Shown: positions 1 to 9,064, numbered from the stretch's first letter. The stretch: DNA of 13,878 nt from Pseudomonadota bacterium (GCA_022572105.1 JACZWN010000079.1:1-13878); one strand, 5' to 3'. Notes: generated from the letters alone by a model not told the origin. Made by a program: numbers and translations.

Positions 1-468
1 CCCGCGCTCGGCGCGCGCGCGGTGCTGCCGAGGGCGGACGCCGAGGCCGCGCTGCAAGGCGCCGGCTTCGCGCCTGCCGGGCCCGCCGACTACGACGCGC
101 TCCGCATCCGGCTCGGCGTGCCCGACGGCAGCCGCGACCTCGAGGTCGAGCGCGCGACGCTGCTCGAAAACGGCTTCGACGAGCTGGGCGGCATCGACTG
201 GGACAAGGGCTGCTTCATGGGCCAGGAGCTGACCGCGCGCACCAAGTACCGGGGGCTGGTCAAGAAGCGCCTGGTGCCGGTCGAGATCGACGGGCCGGCG
301 CCCGAACCCGGGACCCCGGTCACCGCGGACGGCAAGGATGTGGGCGTGCTGCGCTCGACCGCCGATGGCCTGGGCCTGGCGCTCATCCGCCTCGAACACC
401 TGGAGGCGCCACTCAGCGCCGGCGCGGCGCGCCTGACCGTCAGAAAGCCGGACTGGATGAAGGTTTAG
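1..468 (+). CDS. ygfZ: YgfZ/CAF17-like folate-binding Fe-S maintenance protein (5' truncated)
   Basis: This is the C-terminal 155 codons of a gene entering from the left edge; the frame is open from base 1, so the GTG at 22 is not needed as a start. The identifying mark is the K-G-C-F-M-G-Q-E stretch, with its cysteine codon at 211-213. It matches the K-G-C-[FY]-x-G-Q-E signature of YgfZ/CAF17 proteins, which are GcvT-like folate-binding proteins that help maintain or repair certain 4Fe-4S enzymes in the cytoplasm. The preceding segment (DYDALRIRLGVPDG) and the downstream T-x-x-K-Y-R-G-L-V-K-K-R stretch also fit the family, as does the small C-terminal beta domain. The start, promoter and operon partners lie outside the window. 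It converges with the dehydrogenase gene 112 bp away. The family call is firm; the exact cellular client enzymes cannot be read from the sequence. Confidence 0.88.
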   Translation, partial: PALGARAVLPRADAEAALQGAGFAPAGPADYDALRIRLGVPDGSRDLEVERATLLENGFDELGGIDWDKGCFMGQELTARTKYRGLVKKRLVPVEIDGPAPEPGTPVTADGKDVGVLRSTADGLGLALIRLEHLEAPLSAGAARLTVRKPDWMKV

Positions 469-580
469 GGCCGCATCGGCGGCCCGGCGATCCGGGCAAC
501 GCCCCGCCCATTGCTTTTCCGACGCCGCCACTTGGGTCGCGCCGTGCGCGCCGCGGCCGATATCGGGGCGCCGGGCCGGC

Positions 581-1567
581 CTAACCGCCCGGCACCTCCT
601 TGTTGACCACGTACTCGGGGTTGACCACGTACTCGGGCCGCAGCTTGCCGTCGATCCCGTCCAGGCAATTGCGCACGCTCTCCATGCTCATGCGCCGGAC
701 GCCCTCCTCGGTGAGCGACCCGATGTGCGGGGTCAGGACGACGTTGTCCAGTTCGAGCAGGGGACAGTCGGGCGCCGGCGGCTCGGCGCGCAGGACGTCC
801 AGGCCGGCGCCGCGCAGATGGCCGCCGGTCAGGGCCGCCGCCAGCGCGTCCTCGTCGACCAGCGATCCCCGGGCGGCGTTGATGAGATAGGCGCCCGGCT
901 TCATGGCGGCGAACTCGGCCGGGCCCAGGACGGCCGCGCCGTCCGCGCGCGCCGGCATGTGCAGGGTCACGAAATCGGCCTCGGCCAGGGCCTCGTGGAA
1001 ATCGTCGACATGGCGATGGCCGTCCGCCTCGACCGCTTCGGGCGCGACGTGGGGGTCGGCCACGACCACGGCCATGCCGAAGGCGGCGCAGAGGCGCGCC
1101 GCGCGCCGCCCGATCCGGCCGAAGCCGACGATCAGCACGGTCTTTTGCCAAAGCTCGGATCGCTTGAAGGTCCCGCGAATCCCGAAATTACCGCTCCGGG
1201 CCGCGGCATCGTGCGCGGGCAGCCGGCGTGTCAGCGCCAGCATCAACAGGAGCGCGTGCTCCGCCACGGTGACCGCGTTGGCGTCGCCGACCGTGGTCAG
1301 CGCGATGCCGTGCCGGGTCAGCGCCGCGACGTCGACGTTGTCGTAGCCGACCCCGAAGCGCGAGACCACCTTGAGCCGCTTCGCCTTGGCGGCCGTGCTT
1401 TCGCCGACCGGCGTGAGCCCGAGCAGGACCGCGTCGAGGGCCGCGATGCGCGCTTCGAGCTCCGCCACCGAGGGGGTCTCCAGCACCTCGTATTCGACGT
1501 CGCCGCGCGCATCCAACAGCGCCAAGGCGGCCTCGTCCACGGCGCGGGCGATCAGGATCCTGGCCAC
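581..1567 (-). CDS. D-isomer-specific 2-hydroxyacid dehydrogenase (phosphoglycerate dehydrogenase-like)
   Basis: A 328-residue NAD(H)-dependent oxidoreductase of the D-2-hydroxyacid dehydrogenase family, interconverting a 2-hydroxyacid and its 2-oxoacid in the cytoplasm. The nucleotide-binding loop is G148-F-G-R-I-G153. The catalytic triad is R233 (in AARGSLVDED), E262 (in AEPP) and H281 (in LTPHIGS). There is no C-terminal ACT domain, and the length is that of short-form enzymes, so this is not a full-length regulated SerA. The substrate is unresolved: 3-phosphoglycerate, glyoxylate/hydroxypyruvate and others are possible. The start is GTG at 1567, with a modest GGGAAAG ribosome site upstream. 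It lies 32 bp after ppdK and is probably the last gene of the glyQ-glyS-ppdK operon. Oddity: the C-terminus carries a perfect six-residue duplication (PEYVVN twice, residues 311-322), encoded by an 18-bp tandem repeat. Confidence 0.9.
   Translation of the reverse strand: MARILIARAVDEAALALLDARGDVEYEVLETPSVAELEARIAALDAVLLGLTPVGESTAAKAKRLKVVSRFGVGYDNVDVAALTRHGIALTTVGDANAVTVAEHALLLMLALTRRLPAHDAAARSGNFGIRGTFKRSELWQKTVLIVGFGRIGRRAARLCAAFGMAVVVADPHVAPEAVEADGHRHVDDFHEALAEADFVTLHMPARADGAAVLGPAEFAAMKPGAYLINAARGSLVDEDALAAALTGGHLRGAGLDVLRAEPPAPDCPLLELDNVVLTPHIGSLTEEGVRRMSMESVRNCLDGIDGKLRPEYVVNPEYVVNKEVPGG
602..637. repeat. Perfect 18-bp tandem duplication inside the dehydrogenase gene
   Basis: Bases 602-619 and 620-637 are identical (unit gttgaccacgtactcggg). 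On the minus strand each unit encodes P-E-Y-V-V-N, so the protein has two copies at residues 311-322. The unit is in frame and lies just outside the catalytic domain, so it probably leaves function intact. The absence of any mismatch suggests a recent slippage event. Confidence 0.95.
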
Positions 1568-1599
1568 GTGTTTCTTTCCCGATCAGGCGAGTTCCCCGC

Positions 1600-4266
<2,667 letters not shown>

Positions 4267-4278
4267 CGCGTCCCCCTA

Positions 4279-6414
4279 CTACCCCTCGATCTTCGAAAAA
4301 TCCGCGACTTGGTTCAAGGTTTCGCCGATGCGCGCCAAGAGGCGCAAGCGGTTGGCGCGCAAGTCCGGGTCCTCGGTGTTGACCGTCACCTTGTCGAAGA
4401 AGTCGTCGACCGGCCCGCGCAGATTCGCGAGCGCGGCCATGGCGCCGGTGAAGTCCTCGCGCGCCAGCGCCTCCTGGGCGTCGGACTCGCTGTTGAAGAT
4501 ACGGATCGCGAGCCGCTTTTCCTCGACCTGCACAAGCTTGCCGTTGCTCAGATCCGCGCTCTCGTAGCGCGTCTTGTCGCGCTTCTCCTCGATGCGCACG
4601 ATGTTGGCGGCGCGCTGGTGGGCGACCAGGAGGTGCCCGCCGTCGTCGGTTCCGAGGAAGGCCCCCAGCGCCTCGACGCGCGCCAAGAGACGCACCAGGT
4701 CGTCCTCGCCGCCCAACGCGAAAACCGCGGCGATCAGGTCGTGGCGCACGCCCCTCTCGCGCAGGGCCACCTTCAGCCGGTCGGCGAAGAAGTCGAGCAC
4801 GGCGAGCACGGTGGTGTCGATCTCGCCCCAACCGGGTACTGTCCGCGACAACGAGGCCTGCGAGCCGCGCTTCAGGAGCGTGTGGTCGATCAGGCCCTTG
4901 GCCGATTCGACCACCCGCCTGAGCGGCAGGCGCACCTGGTTCTCGACGATGAGGCGGATAACGCCGAGCGCGGCGCGGCGCAGCGCGAAGGGATCCCTCG
5001 AGCCGGTCGGCTTCTCGTCGATGCGGAAGAAGGCGGCGAGCGTGTCGATCTTGTCGGCCAGCGCGACCGCGACCGAGACCGGCGCGCCGGGACAGGCATC
5101 CCCCGGCCCCTGGGGCGCGTAGTGCTCGGCGATGGCGTCCGCGACCTCGGGGTGCTCGCCGTCGGCGAGCGCGTAGTAGCGCCCCATGATGCCCTGGAGC
5201 TCGGGGAACTCGCCGACCATGCCGGTCACCAGGTCGGCCTTGGCCAGGCGCGCGGCCGAGCGCACCCGGTCCTTGTCGGCGCCCGGCACGTAGCCGGCGA
5301 TCTCCACGGCCAAGGCCTGGACCCGGTCGATCTTCTCGTCGAGGCTGCCGAGCTTGGCGTGGAACACGATGTCGCCGAGCCGGGGCGTGCGCGCGGCGAG
5401 CGACTGCTTGCGGTCCTGGTCCCAGAAGAAACGGGCGTCCGCCAGGCGCGCGCGCAGGACCCGCTCGTTGCCGGCCGCGATCGCCTTGCCCTTGTCGGCG
5501 CTCTCCATGTTGGCGACCACCAGGAAGCGCGGCGCGAGGTTGCCGTCCTTGTCGGTGAGCGCCAGGTATTTCTGGTGCGCGCGCATCGCGGTGGTCAGCA
5601 CCTCGGGCGGCAGGTCCATGAACCGCTCCTCGATCCGGCCCAGGAGCACGACCGGCCATTCCACCAGGCCGGTAACCTCGTCGAGGAGCGCCGGGTCGTC
5701 GGGAAGTTCGAGCTTGGCCCGCGCGGCCTTCTGCCTGGCCTGCTTGAGGATGGCCGCGCGCCGCTTGGCCGGGTCGAGGATTACCTTGGCTTGCTCGAGC
5801 TTGGCCTCGTAATCGGCAAAGCCGGTGACCCGGAACTTCCCGGGCTTCAGGAAGCGGTGGCCGCGCGTGGTGTTGCCGAAGGTCAGCACCGCGCCGTTGC
5901 CGAGTTCCAGCGCGCCCGCGAGCCTGCGCCCATCGAAGACCGCGAGCACGCCGTGGAGCGGGCGCACCCAGGCAAACCGGGTCTCGCCCCAGCGCATCGA
6001 CTTGGGCCAGCTGAGCGCCTGGATCGACTCGGCGATGACGCCGGGCAGGACCTTCGCGCTCGCCTGCCCTTTGACCCGCTTGACCGCGAAATAGAAGGTG
6101 CCCTTGTCGGTCTCGCGCACCTCGGCGGCGTCGATGGACGCCAGGCCGTGGCCCTTCAGGAAGCCCTCGATGGCCCGAACCGGCGCATCCAGCCGCGGGC
6201 CCTTCTTCTCCTCGACCGCGTCGGGCTGGCGCTTGGGCAGGCCGTCGACCACGAGCGCCAGGCGGCGCGGCGTGACGAAGGCGCGCGCTTGGCTGAAGGC
6301 CAGCCCGGCGCCCGTCAGGCGCTCGGTGACCAGACGGCGAAGCTCTTGGGCCGCGCGCGCCTGCATGCGCGCCGGAATCTCCTCGGACAGAATCTCGAGC
6401 AGCAGTTCGGCCAT
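4279..6414 (-). CDS. glyS: Glycine-tRNA ligase beta subunit
   Basis: A 711-residue beta chain of the heterotetrameric (alpha2beta2) glycyl-tRNA synthetase, which attaches glycine to tRNA-Gly. The start MAELLLEILSEEIPARMQ is the canonical N-terminus of the beta subunit. The C-terminal region from about residue 620, with RGPVDDFFDKVTVN and RANRLRLLARIGE, is the DALR-type anticodon-binding domain. The family-typical ending VADFSKIEG is intact. Length is slightly above the Escherichia coli protein (689). The ATG at 6414 lies one base after the glyQ TAA stop, so translation is probably coupled to glyQ. It needs the alpha subunit for aminoacylation, which explains the tight pairing. Next comes ppdK after 12 bp. 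No internal frameshift or missing segment was seen. Confidence 0.98.
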   Translation of the reverse strand: MAELLLEILSEEIPARMQARAAQELRRLVTERLTGAGLAFSQARAFVTPRRLALVVDGLPKRQPDAVEEKKGPRLDAPVRAIEGFLKGHGLASIDAAEVRETDKGTFYFAVKRVKGQASAKVLPGVIAESIQALSWPKSMRWGETRFAWVRPLHGVLAVFDGRRLAGALELGNGAVLTFGNTTRGHRFLKPGKFRVTGFADYEAKLEQAKVILDPAKRRAAILKQARQKAARAKLELPDDPALLDEVTGLVEWPVVLLGRIEERFMDLPPEVLTTAMRAHQKYLALTDKDGNLAPRFLVVANMESADKGKAIAAGNERVLRARLADARFFWDQDRKQSLAARTPRLGDIVFHAKLGSLDEKIDRVQALAVEIAGYVPGADKDRVRSAARLAKADLVTGMVGEFPELQGIMGRYYALADGEHPEVADAIAEHYAPQGPGDACPGAPVSVAVALADKIDTLAAFFRIDEKPTGSRDPFALRRAALGVIRLIVENQVRLPLRRVVESAKGLIDHTLLKRGSQASLSRTVPGWGEIDTTVLAVLDFFADRLKVALRERGVRHDLIAAVFALGGEDDLVRLLARVEALGAFLGTDDGGHLLVAHQRAANIVRIEEKRDKTRYESADLSNGKLVQVEEKRLAIRIFNSESDAQEALAREDFTGAMAALANLRGPVDDFFDKVTVNTEDPDLRANRLRLLARIGETLNQVADFSKIEG

Positions 6415-6415
6415 G

Positions 6416-7366
6416 TTACTTGGCCGCCTGGGCGGCCGGCGGCGCGGACACCCGCCGGCTCTCGATCCAGGCCTCGCAGCAGGCCTTGGCGAGCGCGCGC
6501 ACCCGGCCGATGTAGGCCTGGCGCTCGGTCACGGAGATGACGCCGCGGGCATCCAGCAGGTTGAACAGATGGCTCGCCTTCATGCACTGGTCGTAGGCCG
6601 GCAGCGGCAGAGGGACGGATGCGGGCGGCGCGGCGGCCAGCAGCTTGGCGCATTCGGCCTCGGCGTCCGCGAAGTGGCGCATCAGGGTCTCGGTGTTCGC
6701 CAGCTCGAAGTTGTAGGCGGAGAACTCGCGCTCGGCCTGCAGGAAGACGTCGCCGTAGGTCTTGCCGCCGTTATGCTTGGGCACGCCGTCCCAGTCCAGG
6801 TCGAAGATGCTCTCCACGCCCTGGACGTACATGGCCAGGCGCTCCAGCCCATAGGTGAACTCGACCGAGACCGGGTCGCAGTCGATGCCGCCGACTTGCT
6901 GGAAATAGGTGAACTGGCTCACCTCCATGCCGTCGCACCAGACCTCCCAGCCCAGGCCCCAGGCGCCCAGCGTCGGGCTCTCCCAGTCGTCCTCGACGAA
7001 GCGGATGTCGTGCTTCCTGGGGTCCAGGCCGATCGCCTTGAGCGAGCCCAGATAGACCTCCTGCGAGTCGGGCGGCGAGGGCTTCAGGAGCACCTGGAAC
7101 TGGTAGTAGTGCTGCAGGCGGTTCGGGTTCTCGCCGTAGCGCCCGTCGCTCGGCCGGCGCGAGGGCTGGACGTAGGCGCAGCGCCAGGGCTCGGGGCCGA
7201 GCGCGCGCAGCGCGGTCGCCGGATGAAAGGTGCCCGCGCCCATCTCCATGTCGTAGGGCTGCAGGATGATGCAGCCCCGCTCCGCCCAGTAGTCCTGAAG
7301 TTTCAGGATCAAGCGCTGGAAACAGGTCCTGGGGTTGGGTTTTCTTGGGCTGCCGGCCTTGGGCAT
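6416..7366 (-). CDS. glyQ: Glycine-tRNA ligase alpha subunit
   Basis: A 316-residue class II synthetase alpha chain carrying the glycine/ATP active site. The core matches the family closely: QPYDMEMGAGTFHP (from about residue 36), the motif 2 region YVQPSRRPSDGRYGENPNR (about 65-83), GAWGLGWEVW, and the motif 3-like GLERLAMY (about 173-180). It is the first gene of the glyQ-glyS-ppdK-dehydrogenase operon. The ATG at 7366 gives a short non-conserved leader before the conserved RLILKLQDYWAE. No good Shine-Dalgarno is visible before it (CCCTCCCC directly upstream). The upstream promoter at 7402-7430 leaves an untranslated leader of only about 30 nt, too short for a T-box or other long riboswitch. 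A slightly different start is possible, but the identity is certain. Confidence 0.97.
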   Translation of the reverse strand: MPKAGSPRKPNPRTCFQRLILKLQDYWAERGCIILQPYDMEMGAGTFHPATALRALGPEPWRCAYVQPSRRPSDGRYGENPNRLQHYYQFQVLLKPSPPDSQEVYLGSLKAIGLDPRKHDIRFVEDDWESPTLGAWGLGWEVWCDGMEVSQFTYFQQVGGIDCDPVSVEFTYGLERLAMYVQGVESIFDLDWDGVPKHNGGKTYGDVFLQAEREFSAYNFELANTETLMRHFADAEAECAKLLAAAPPASVPLPLPAYDQCMKASHLFNLLDARGVISVTERQAYIGRVRALAKACCEAWIESRRVSAPPAAQAAK

Positions 7367-7401
7367 GGGGAGGGTTTTTTGCGCTGCGGAAAGCGGGCGT
7401 G

Positions 7402-7430
7402 AGATTAGCCCCCGGCGGGCGCCAGATCAA
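7402..7430 (-). promoter_or_regulatory. Sigma-70-type promoter of the glyQ-glyS-ppdK operon
   Basis: Read on the minus strand: -35 TTGATC (7425-7430), a 17-bp spacer, and -10 TAATCT (7402-7407). Both hexamers are close to TTGACA/TATAAT and the spacing is optimal. The -10 box lies about 36 bp upstream of the glyQ ATG, predicting a leader of about 30 nt. This is the clearest promoter in the window; it is inferred from sequence alone. Confidence 0.65.
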
Positions 7431-7464
7431 GCAAGGCGCGGCGCGGCGAGGCCGGCCGCCGCCG

Positions 7465-7492
7465 GGTTGCCCGCGCCGGCGACCCGGCAACC
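7465..7492. repeat. Inverted repeat in the divergent glyQ / membrane-protein intergenic region
   Basis: Arms GGTTGCC (7465-7471) and GGCAACC (7486-7492) form a perfect 7-bp stem with a 14-nt GC-rich loop. It lies upstream of the glyQ -35 box and before the small membrane gene, so it could be an operator or a structured leader. There is no T-run after it in either direction that would make it a good terminator. The rest of 7367-7560 shows only a T6 run (7375-7380) and a weak GATACT -10-like hexamer at 7514-7519 for the plus-strand gene. Confidence 0.4.
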
Positions 7493-7560
7493 TTCTGTTA
7501 ACCGGTCGCGGCCGATACTGACGCCTGGTTCGAAGCGGACGTTTCGCTCGGGTGGCAGAT

Positions 7561-7869
7561 ATGACTCAGGTGACGGCGCTGTGGCGCGGCGAGGTTCCCC
7601 TGGCCAAGACGGGCTGGTTCTACGGAATTCTCGGACTGTTGCTGCTGGTGACCCCGATCACCCTGCTGTCCGGCCTCGGCCTGGCGCATGGCGCCAAGCC
7701 GCTACTGCTCACGCTGAGCGCCGCGACCCTTCTCTACGCGCCTTTCATCGCGGTCGCCATCTGGCGTAGCGCCGGGAACTACCGGGGCAAATTCGCCTGG
7801 CGCCTGCTCGCCAAGGGCTCGGTCCTCTTCGTCGCCCTCCAGGTCGCCGTCGGGCTCGGCCTGGGCTGA
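7561..7869 (+). CDS. Small three-helix inner-membrane protein of unknown function
   Basis: A 102-residue hydrophobic protein. Three membrane segments can be read at about residues 19-41 (WFYGILGLLLLVTPITLL), 47-68 and 84-101. Basic residues cluster between helices 2 and 3 (WRSAGNYRGKFAWR). The W-x-G-E N-terminus and the I-W-R-S-A-x-x-Y loop recall small uncharacterised proteobacterial membrane proteins, but I do not recognise a named family. The ATG at 7561 was preferred because GGTGG lies six bases upstream; an in-frame GTG at 7552 would add three residues. The gene diverges from glyQ and stands alone. A 5-bp hairpin (7864-7877) overlaps the stop codon but has no T-run. No function is proposed. 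Confidence 0.72.
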   Translation: MTQVTALWRGEVPLAKTGWFYGILGLLLLVTPITLLSGLGLAHGAKPLLLTLSAATLLYAPFIAVAIWRSAGNYRGKFAWRLLAKGSVLFVALQVAVGLGLG

Positions 7870-7878
7870 TACCAGCCG

Positions 7879-7911
7879 CCCGACACCCCACGCCCGACAC
7901 CCCACGCCCGA
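7879..7911. repeat. 14-bp tandem repeat, 2.4 copies, G-rich on the minus strand
   Basis: The unit cccgacaccccacg occurs at 7879-7892 and 7893-7906 without mismatch, followed by a partial cccga. It lies between two convergent genes. On the minus strand it gives runs of GGG and GGGG at short spacing, so a G-quadruplex is possible there. No gene or terminator with a T-run is visible in the 74-bp gap. Confidence 0.85.
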
Positions 7912-7943
7912 TTGCCGAAAACGGTAGCACAATCGGCGCGGGC

Positions 7944-8630
7944 TCACGACTCGGCGGCGGGGCGGTCGGGAGATCCTTGCGAAGGCTGGAACGGCGGCAG
8001 GAGCCCGGGCGCCGCGGCAAGGGACTCGGCCAAAAGAACCCGGAAACGAGCCCCGGCGAGCGCCTCCGCCCCGGCGCGCTCATGGGCGCCGTAGCCGGTC
8101 AGCACGTGAAGGCCGCCGGCCAGGCCCGCGGCGCGGCCGGCCTCCAGATCGTGCGCCCGGTCGCCGACGATCCAAGAGCCCGGGAGATCGAGACCGAGGC
8201 GCTCGGCGGCGCGCAGGATCATGCCCGGGCGCGGCTTGCGGCAGGGGTGCGCGGGATGGCGAAAGGGCGGCGCGGCCTCGGGGTGATAGGGGCAGGCGAG
8301 CACCATGTCGAGCGCGGCGCCGGCGTCGGCGAGCACCGCCGCGATCCGCTCCTGGGTATCTTGAAACTCCGGCCAGCCGTAGTGCCCTCGTCCGATCCCC
8401 GATTGATTGGTGATCGCCACGACGGGCACGCCCGCGCGGTTGGCGGCGGCGATGGCCGCGGCCGCGCCGGGCACGAGGCGCACGTCCTCGGGCCGGTGCA
8501 GGTAGCCGACCTCCTCGACGATGACGCCGTCGCGGTCCAGGAACAGCCCGGCCCGGCCGCGAAAGAATGCCGCCTTGTCCGGCCGCAACACCTGACACCA
8601 GACGCCGTCAGTCCCAACAAAATTCGCCAC
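7944..8630 (-). CDS. HAD-family phosphatase, GmhB-like (D,D-heptose 1,7-bisphosphate phosphatase type)
   Basis: A 228-residue HAD-superfamily phosphohydrolase. Motif I is LDRDGV with nucleophile Asp32 and general acid Asp34. Motif II is TNQSG (74-78). The motif III lysine is Lys132 in CRKPRPGM, and motif IV is GDRAHD with Asp157 and Asp161. The order and the GmhB/HisB-N-like YLHRPEDVRLVPGA segment point to D-glycero-D-manno-heptose-1,7-bisphosphate 7-phosphatase, an LPS heptose precursor enzyme. The zinc loop differs from the classical C-x-H...C-x-C: here it is C113-x-x-H116...H128-P-C130. No heptose or LPS genes are adjacent, so the substrate is unproven. The GTG at 8630 was chosen, with GGGACAAGTAA upstream; an internal GTG 13 codons later is an alternative. 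The C-terminal 30 residues are proline/serine-rich and not conserved. Confidence 0.82.
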   Translation of the reverse strand: MANFVGTDGVWCQVLRPDKAAFFRGRAGLFLDRDGVIVEEVGYLHRPEDVRLVPGAAAAIAAANRAGVPVVAITNQSGIGRGHYGWPEFQDTQERIAAVLADAGAALDMVLACPYHPEAAPPFRHPAHPCRKPRPGMILRAAERLGLDLPGSWIVGDRAHDLEAGRAAGLAGGLHVLTGYGAHERAGAEALAGARFRVLLAESLAAAPGLLPPFQPSQGSPDRPAAES

Positions 8631-8684
8631 TTACTTGTCCCGGTTACCGAAGCGTGGGCGCCACCGAACCCGGATGGCGGACTT

Positions 8685-8724
8685 ATACCAAAGAGCGTTG
8701 GTATTATCTGCTTGCATGCAGATA
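8685..8724. repeat. Two abutting perfect 20-bp inverted repeats
   Basis: ATACCAA-agagcg-TTGGTAT (8685-8704) is followed without a gap by TATCTGC-ttgcat-GCAGATA (8705-8724). Both have 7-bp arms and 6-nt loops. The pair sits 55 bp upstream of the phosphatase start and within a promoter-like AT-rich zone. Dyads of this size can be regulator binding sites or the ends of repetitive elements. Confidence 0.85.
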
Positions 8725-8728
8725 TACT
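8698..8728 (+). promoter_or_regulatory. Weak candidate rightward promoter
   Basis: TTGGTA (8698-8703) and TATACT (8723-8728) resemble -35 and -10 hexamers, but the spacer is 19 bp, two longer than optimal. It would read towards the phosphodiesterase through a leader of more than 300 nt carrying several hairpins. On the opposite strand TATAAG (8682-8687) could serve the phosphatase gene, but it has no good -35 box. Both calls are tentative. Confidence 0.22.
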
Positions 8729-8785
8729 TACGGTACGGATGCCAATAACTACTCCGAGCCCTCATGCCGCAACTGTTAAACCCCG

Positions 8786-8821
8786 AATTCCCTGTTAAAC
8801 GGGGATAGAACAGGGAATTTT
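8786..8821. repeat. 11-bp inverted repeat with terminator-like T tail
   Basis: Arms AATTCCCTGTT (8786-8796) and AACAGGGAATT (8809-8819) are perfectly complementary around a 12-nt loop. TTT (8819-8821) then ends the run before GC-rich sequence, so as a terminator it would be weak. CTGTTAAAC occurs twice (8773-8781 and 8792-8800). CCCCG (8781-8785) can also pair with CGGGG (8800-8804), giving a mutually exclusive fold. The alternative pairing is visible in sequence; any attenuation role is inference. Confidence 0.6.
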
Positions 8822-8826
8822 CGCGG

Positions 8827-8847
8827 GAATTGAGGCGGGATCAATTC
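8827..8847. repeat. 7-bp inverted repeat
   Basis: GAATTGA (8827-8833) and TCAATTC (8841-8847) are perfect complements around a 7-nt purine-rich loop. The second arm runs into CAATTCGTTA (8842-8851), which recurs with one mismatch as CAATGCGTTA (8855-8864) at 13-bp spacing. Confidence 0.6.
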
Positions 8848-8899
8848 GTTAAATCAATGCGTTAGCCACGAAATTCGTAACGGGGGCAAAAGTCCGGGC

Positions 8900-8930
8900 G
8901 AAATATATTTCATTTGGGGGATTCCCAAAT
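8900..8930. repeat. 12-bp perfect palindrome next to a 7-bp hairpin
   Basis: GAAATATATTTC (8900-8911) is a perfect palindrome. It is immediately followed by ATTTGGG (8912-8918) and CCCAAAT (8924-8930) around a 5-nt loop. Adjacent dyads of this kind suggest a regulator binding region or the sub-terminal part of a small element. TATATT at 8904-8909 resembles a -10 box, but there is no matching -35. Confidence 0.6.
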
Positions 8931-9050
8931 CCGAGGGTTTTGTGATTCGATGCGGCTATGACTCGGGTCGCCCCGAGATATCGAGGCTCTGGACCTGGAT
9001 GGCCTCAAAGCATAACCAGCTAAATCTATTCGACGAACAGCCGGACAGTA

Positions 9051-9056
9051 GGGGGA
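9051..9056 (+). promoter_or_regulatory. Ribosome binding site fixing the phosphodiesterase start
   Basis: GGGGGA ends 8 bases before the ATG at 9065. The later ATG at 9077 and the earlier ones at 8942 (GTG) and 8999 have no comparable site, so 9065 is preferred. The same GGGGGA motif precedes ppdK. The site lies inside the AT-rich block, so the block appears to supply translation signals to the gene. Confidence 0.6.
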
Positions 9057-9064
9057 CGATATCA

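Larger units (their letters stand above)
8631..9064. other. 434-bp gene-free, AT-rich, palindrome-dense block
   Basis: This block lies between the divergent phosphatase and phosphodiesterase genes. By hand count 8681-9060 is about 49% GC, against 70% or more in flanking genes. It contains two abutting 7+6+7 hairpins (8685-8704, 8705-8724), an 11-bp stem (8786-8819), further inverted repeats (8827-8847, 8868-8878, 8912-8930, 8962-8977), a 12-bp palindrome (8900-8911) and a 13-bp-period direct repeat (8842-8864). The frame of the downstream gene is open from 8942, but the codons there (CTA, AAT, ATA-rich) are unlike the neighbours. I see no tRNA, no complete transposase and no convincing small protein. 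It most likely holds the promoters of both flanking genes plus a repeat or mobile-element relic. Confidence 0.7.

Noticed and set aside
468..485. Hairpin GGGCCG/CGGCCC just after the ygfZ-like stop as a terminator
   Set aside because: A 6-bp GC stem with no following T-run is expected by chance in such GC-rich DNA; no clear terminator was seen in the 469-580 gap.
8567..8779. 70-codon plus-strand frame ending in a Tyr/Asn/Cys-rich tail
   Set aside because: It has no ribosome site, starts inside the phosphatase gene on the other strand, and its odd composition follows from the palindromic AT-rich DNA.
7977..8798. Plus-strand open frame running through the phosphatase gene into the AT-rich block
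   Set aside because: Most of it is antisense to a HAD phosphatase with complete motifs; the part beyond 8630 reads through hairpins and resembles no protein.
8685..8977. CRISPR array
   Set aside because: The repeats are different palindromes of unequal spacing, not identical direct repeats separated by regular spacers.
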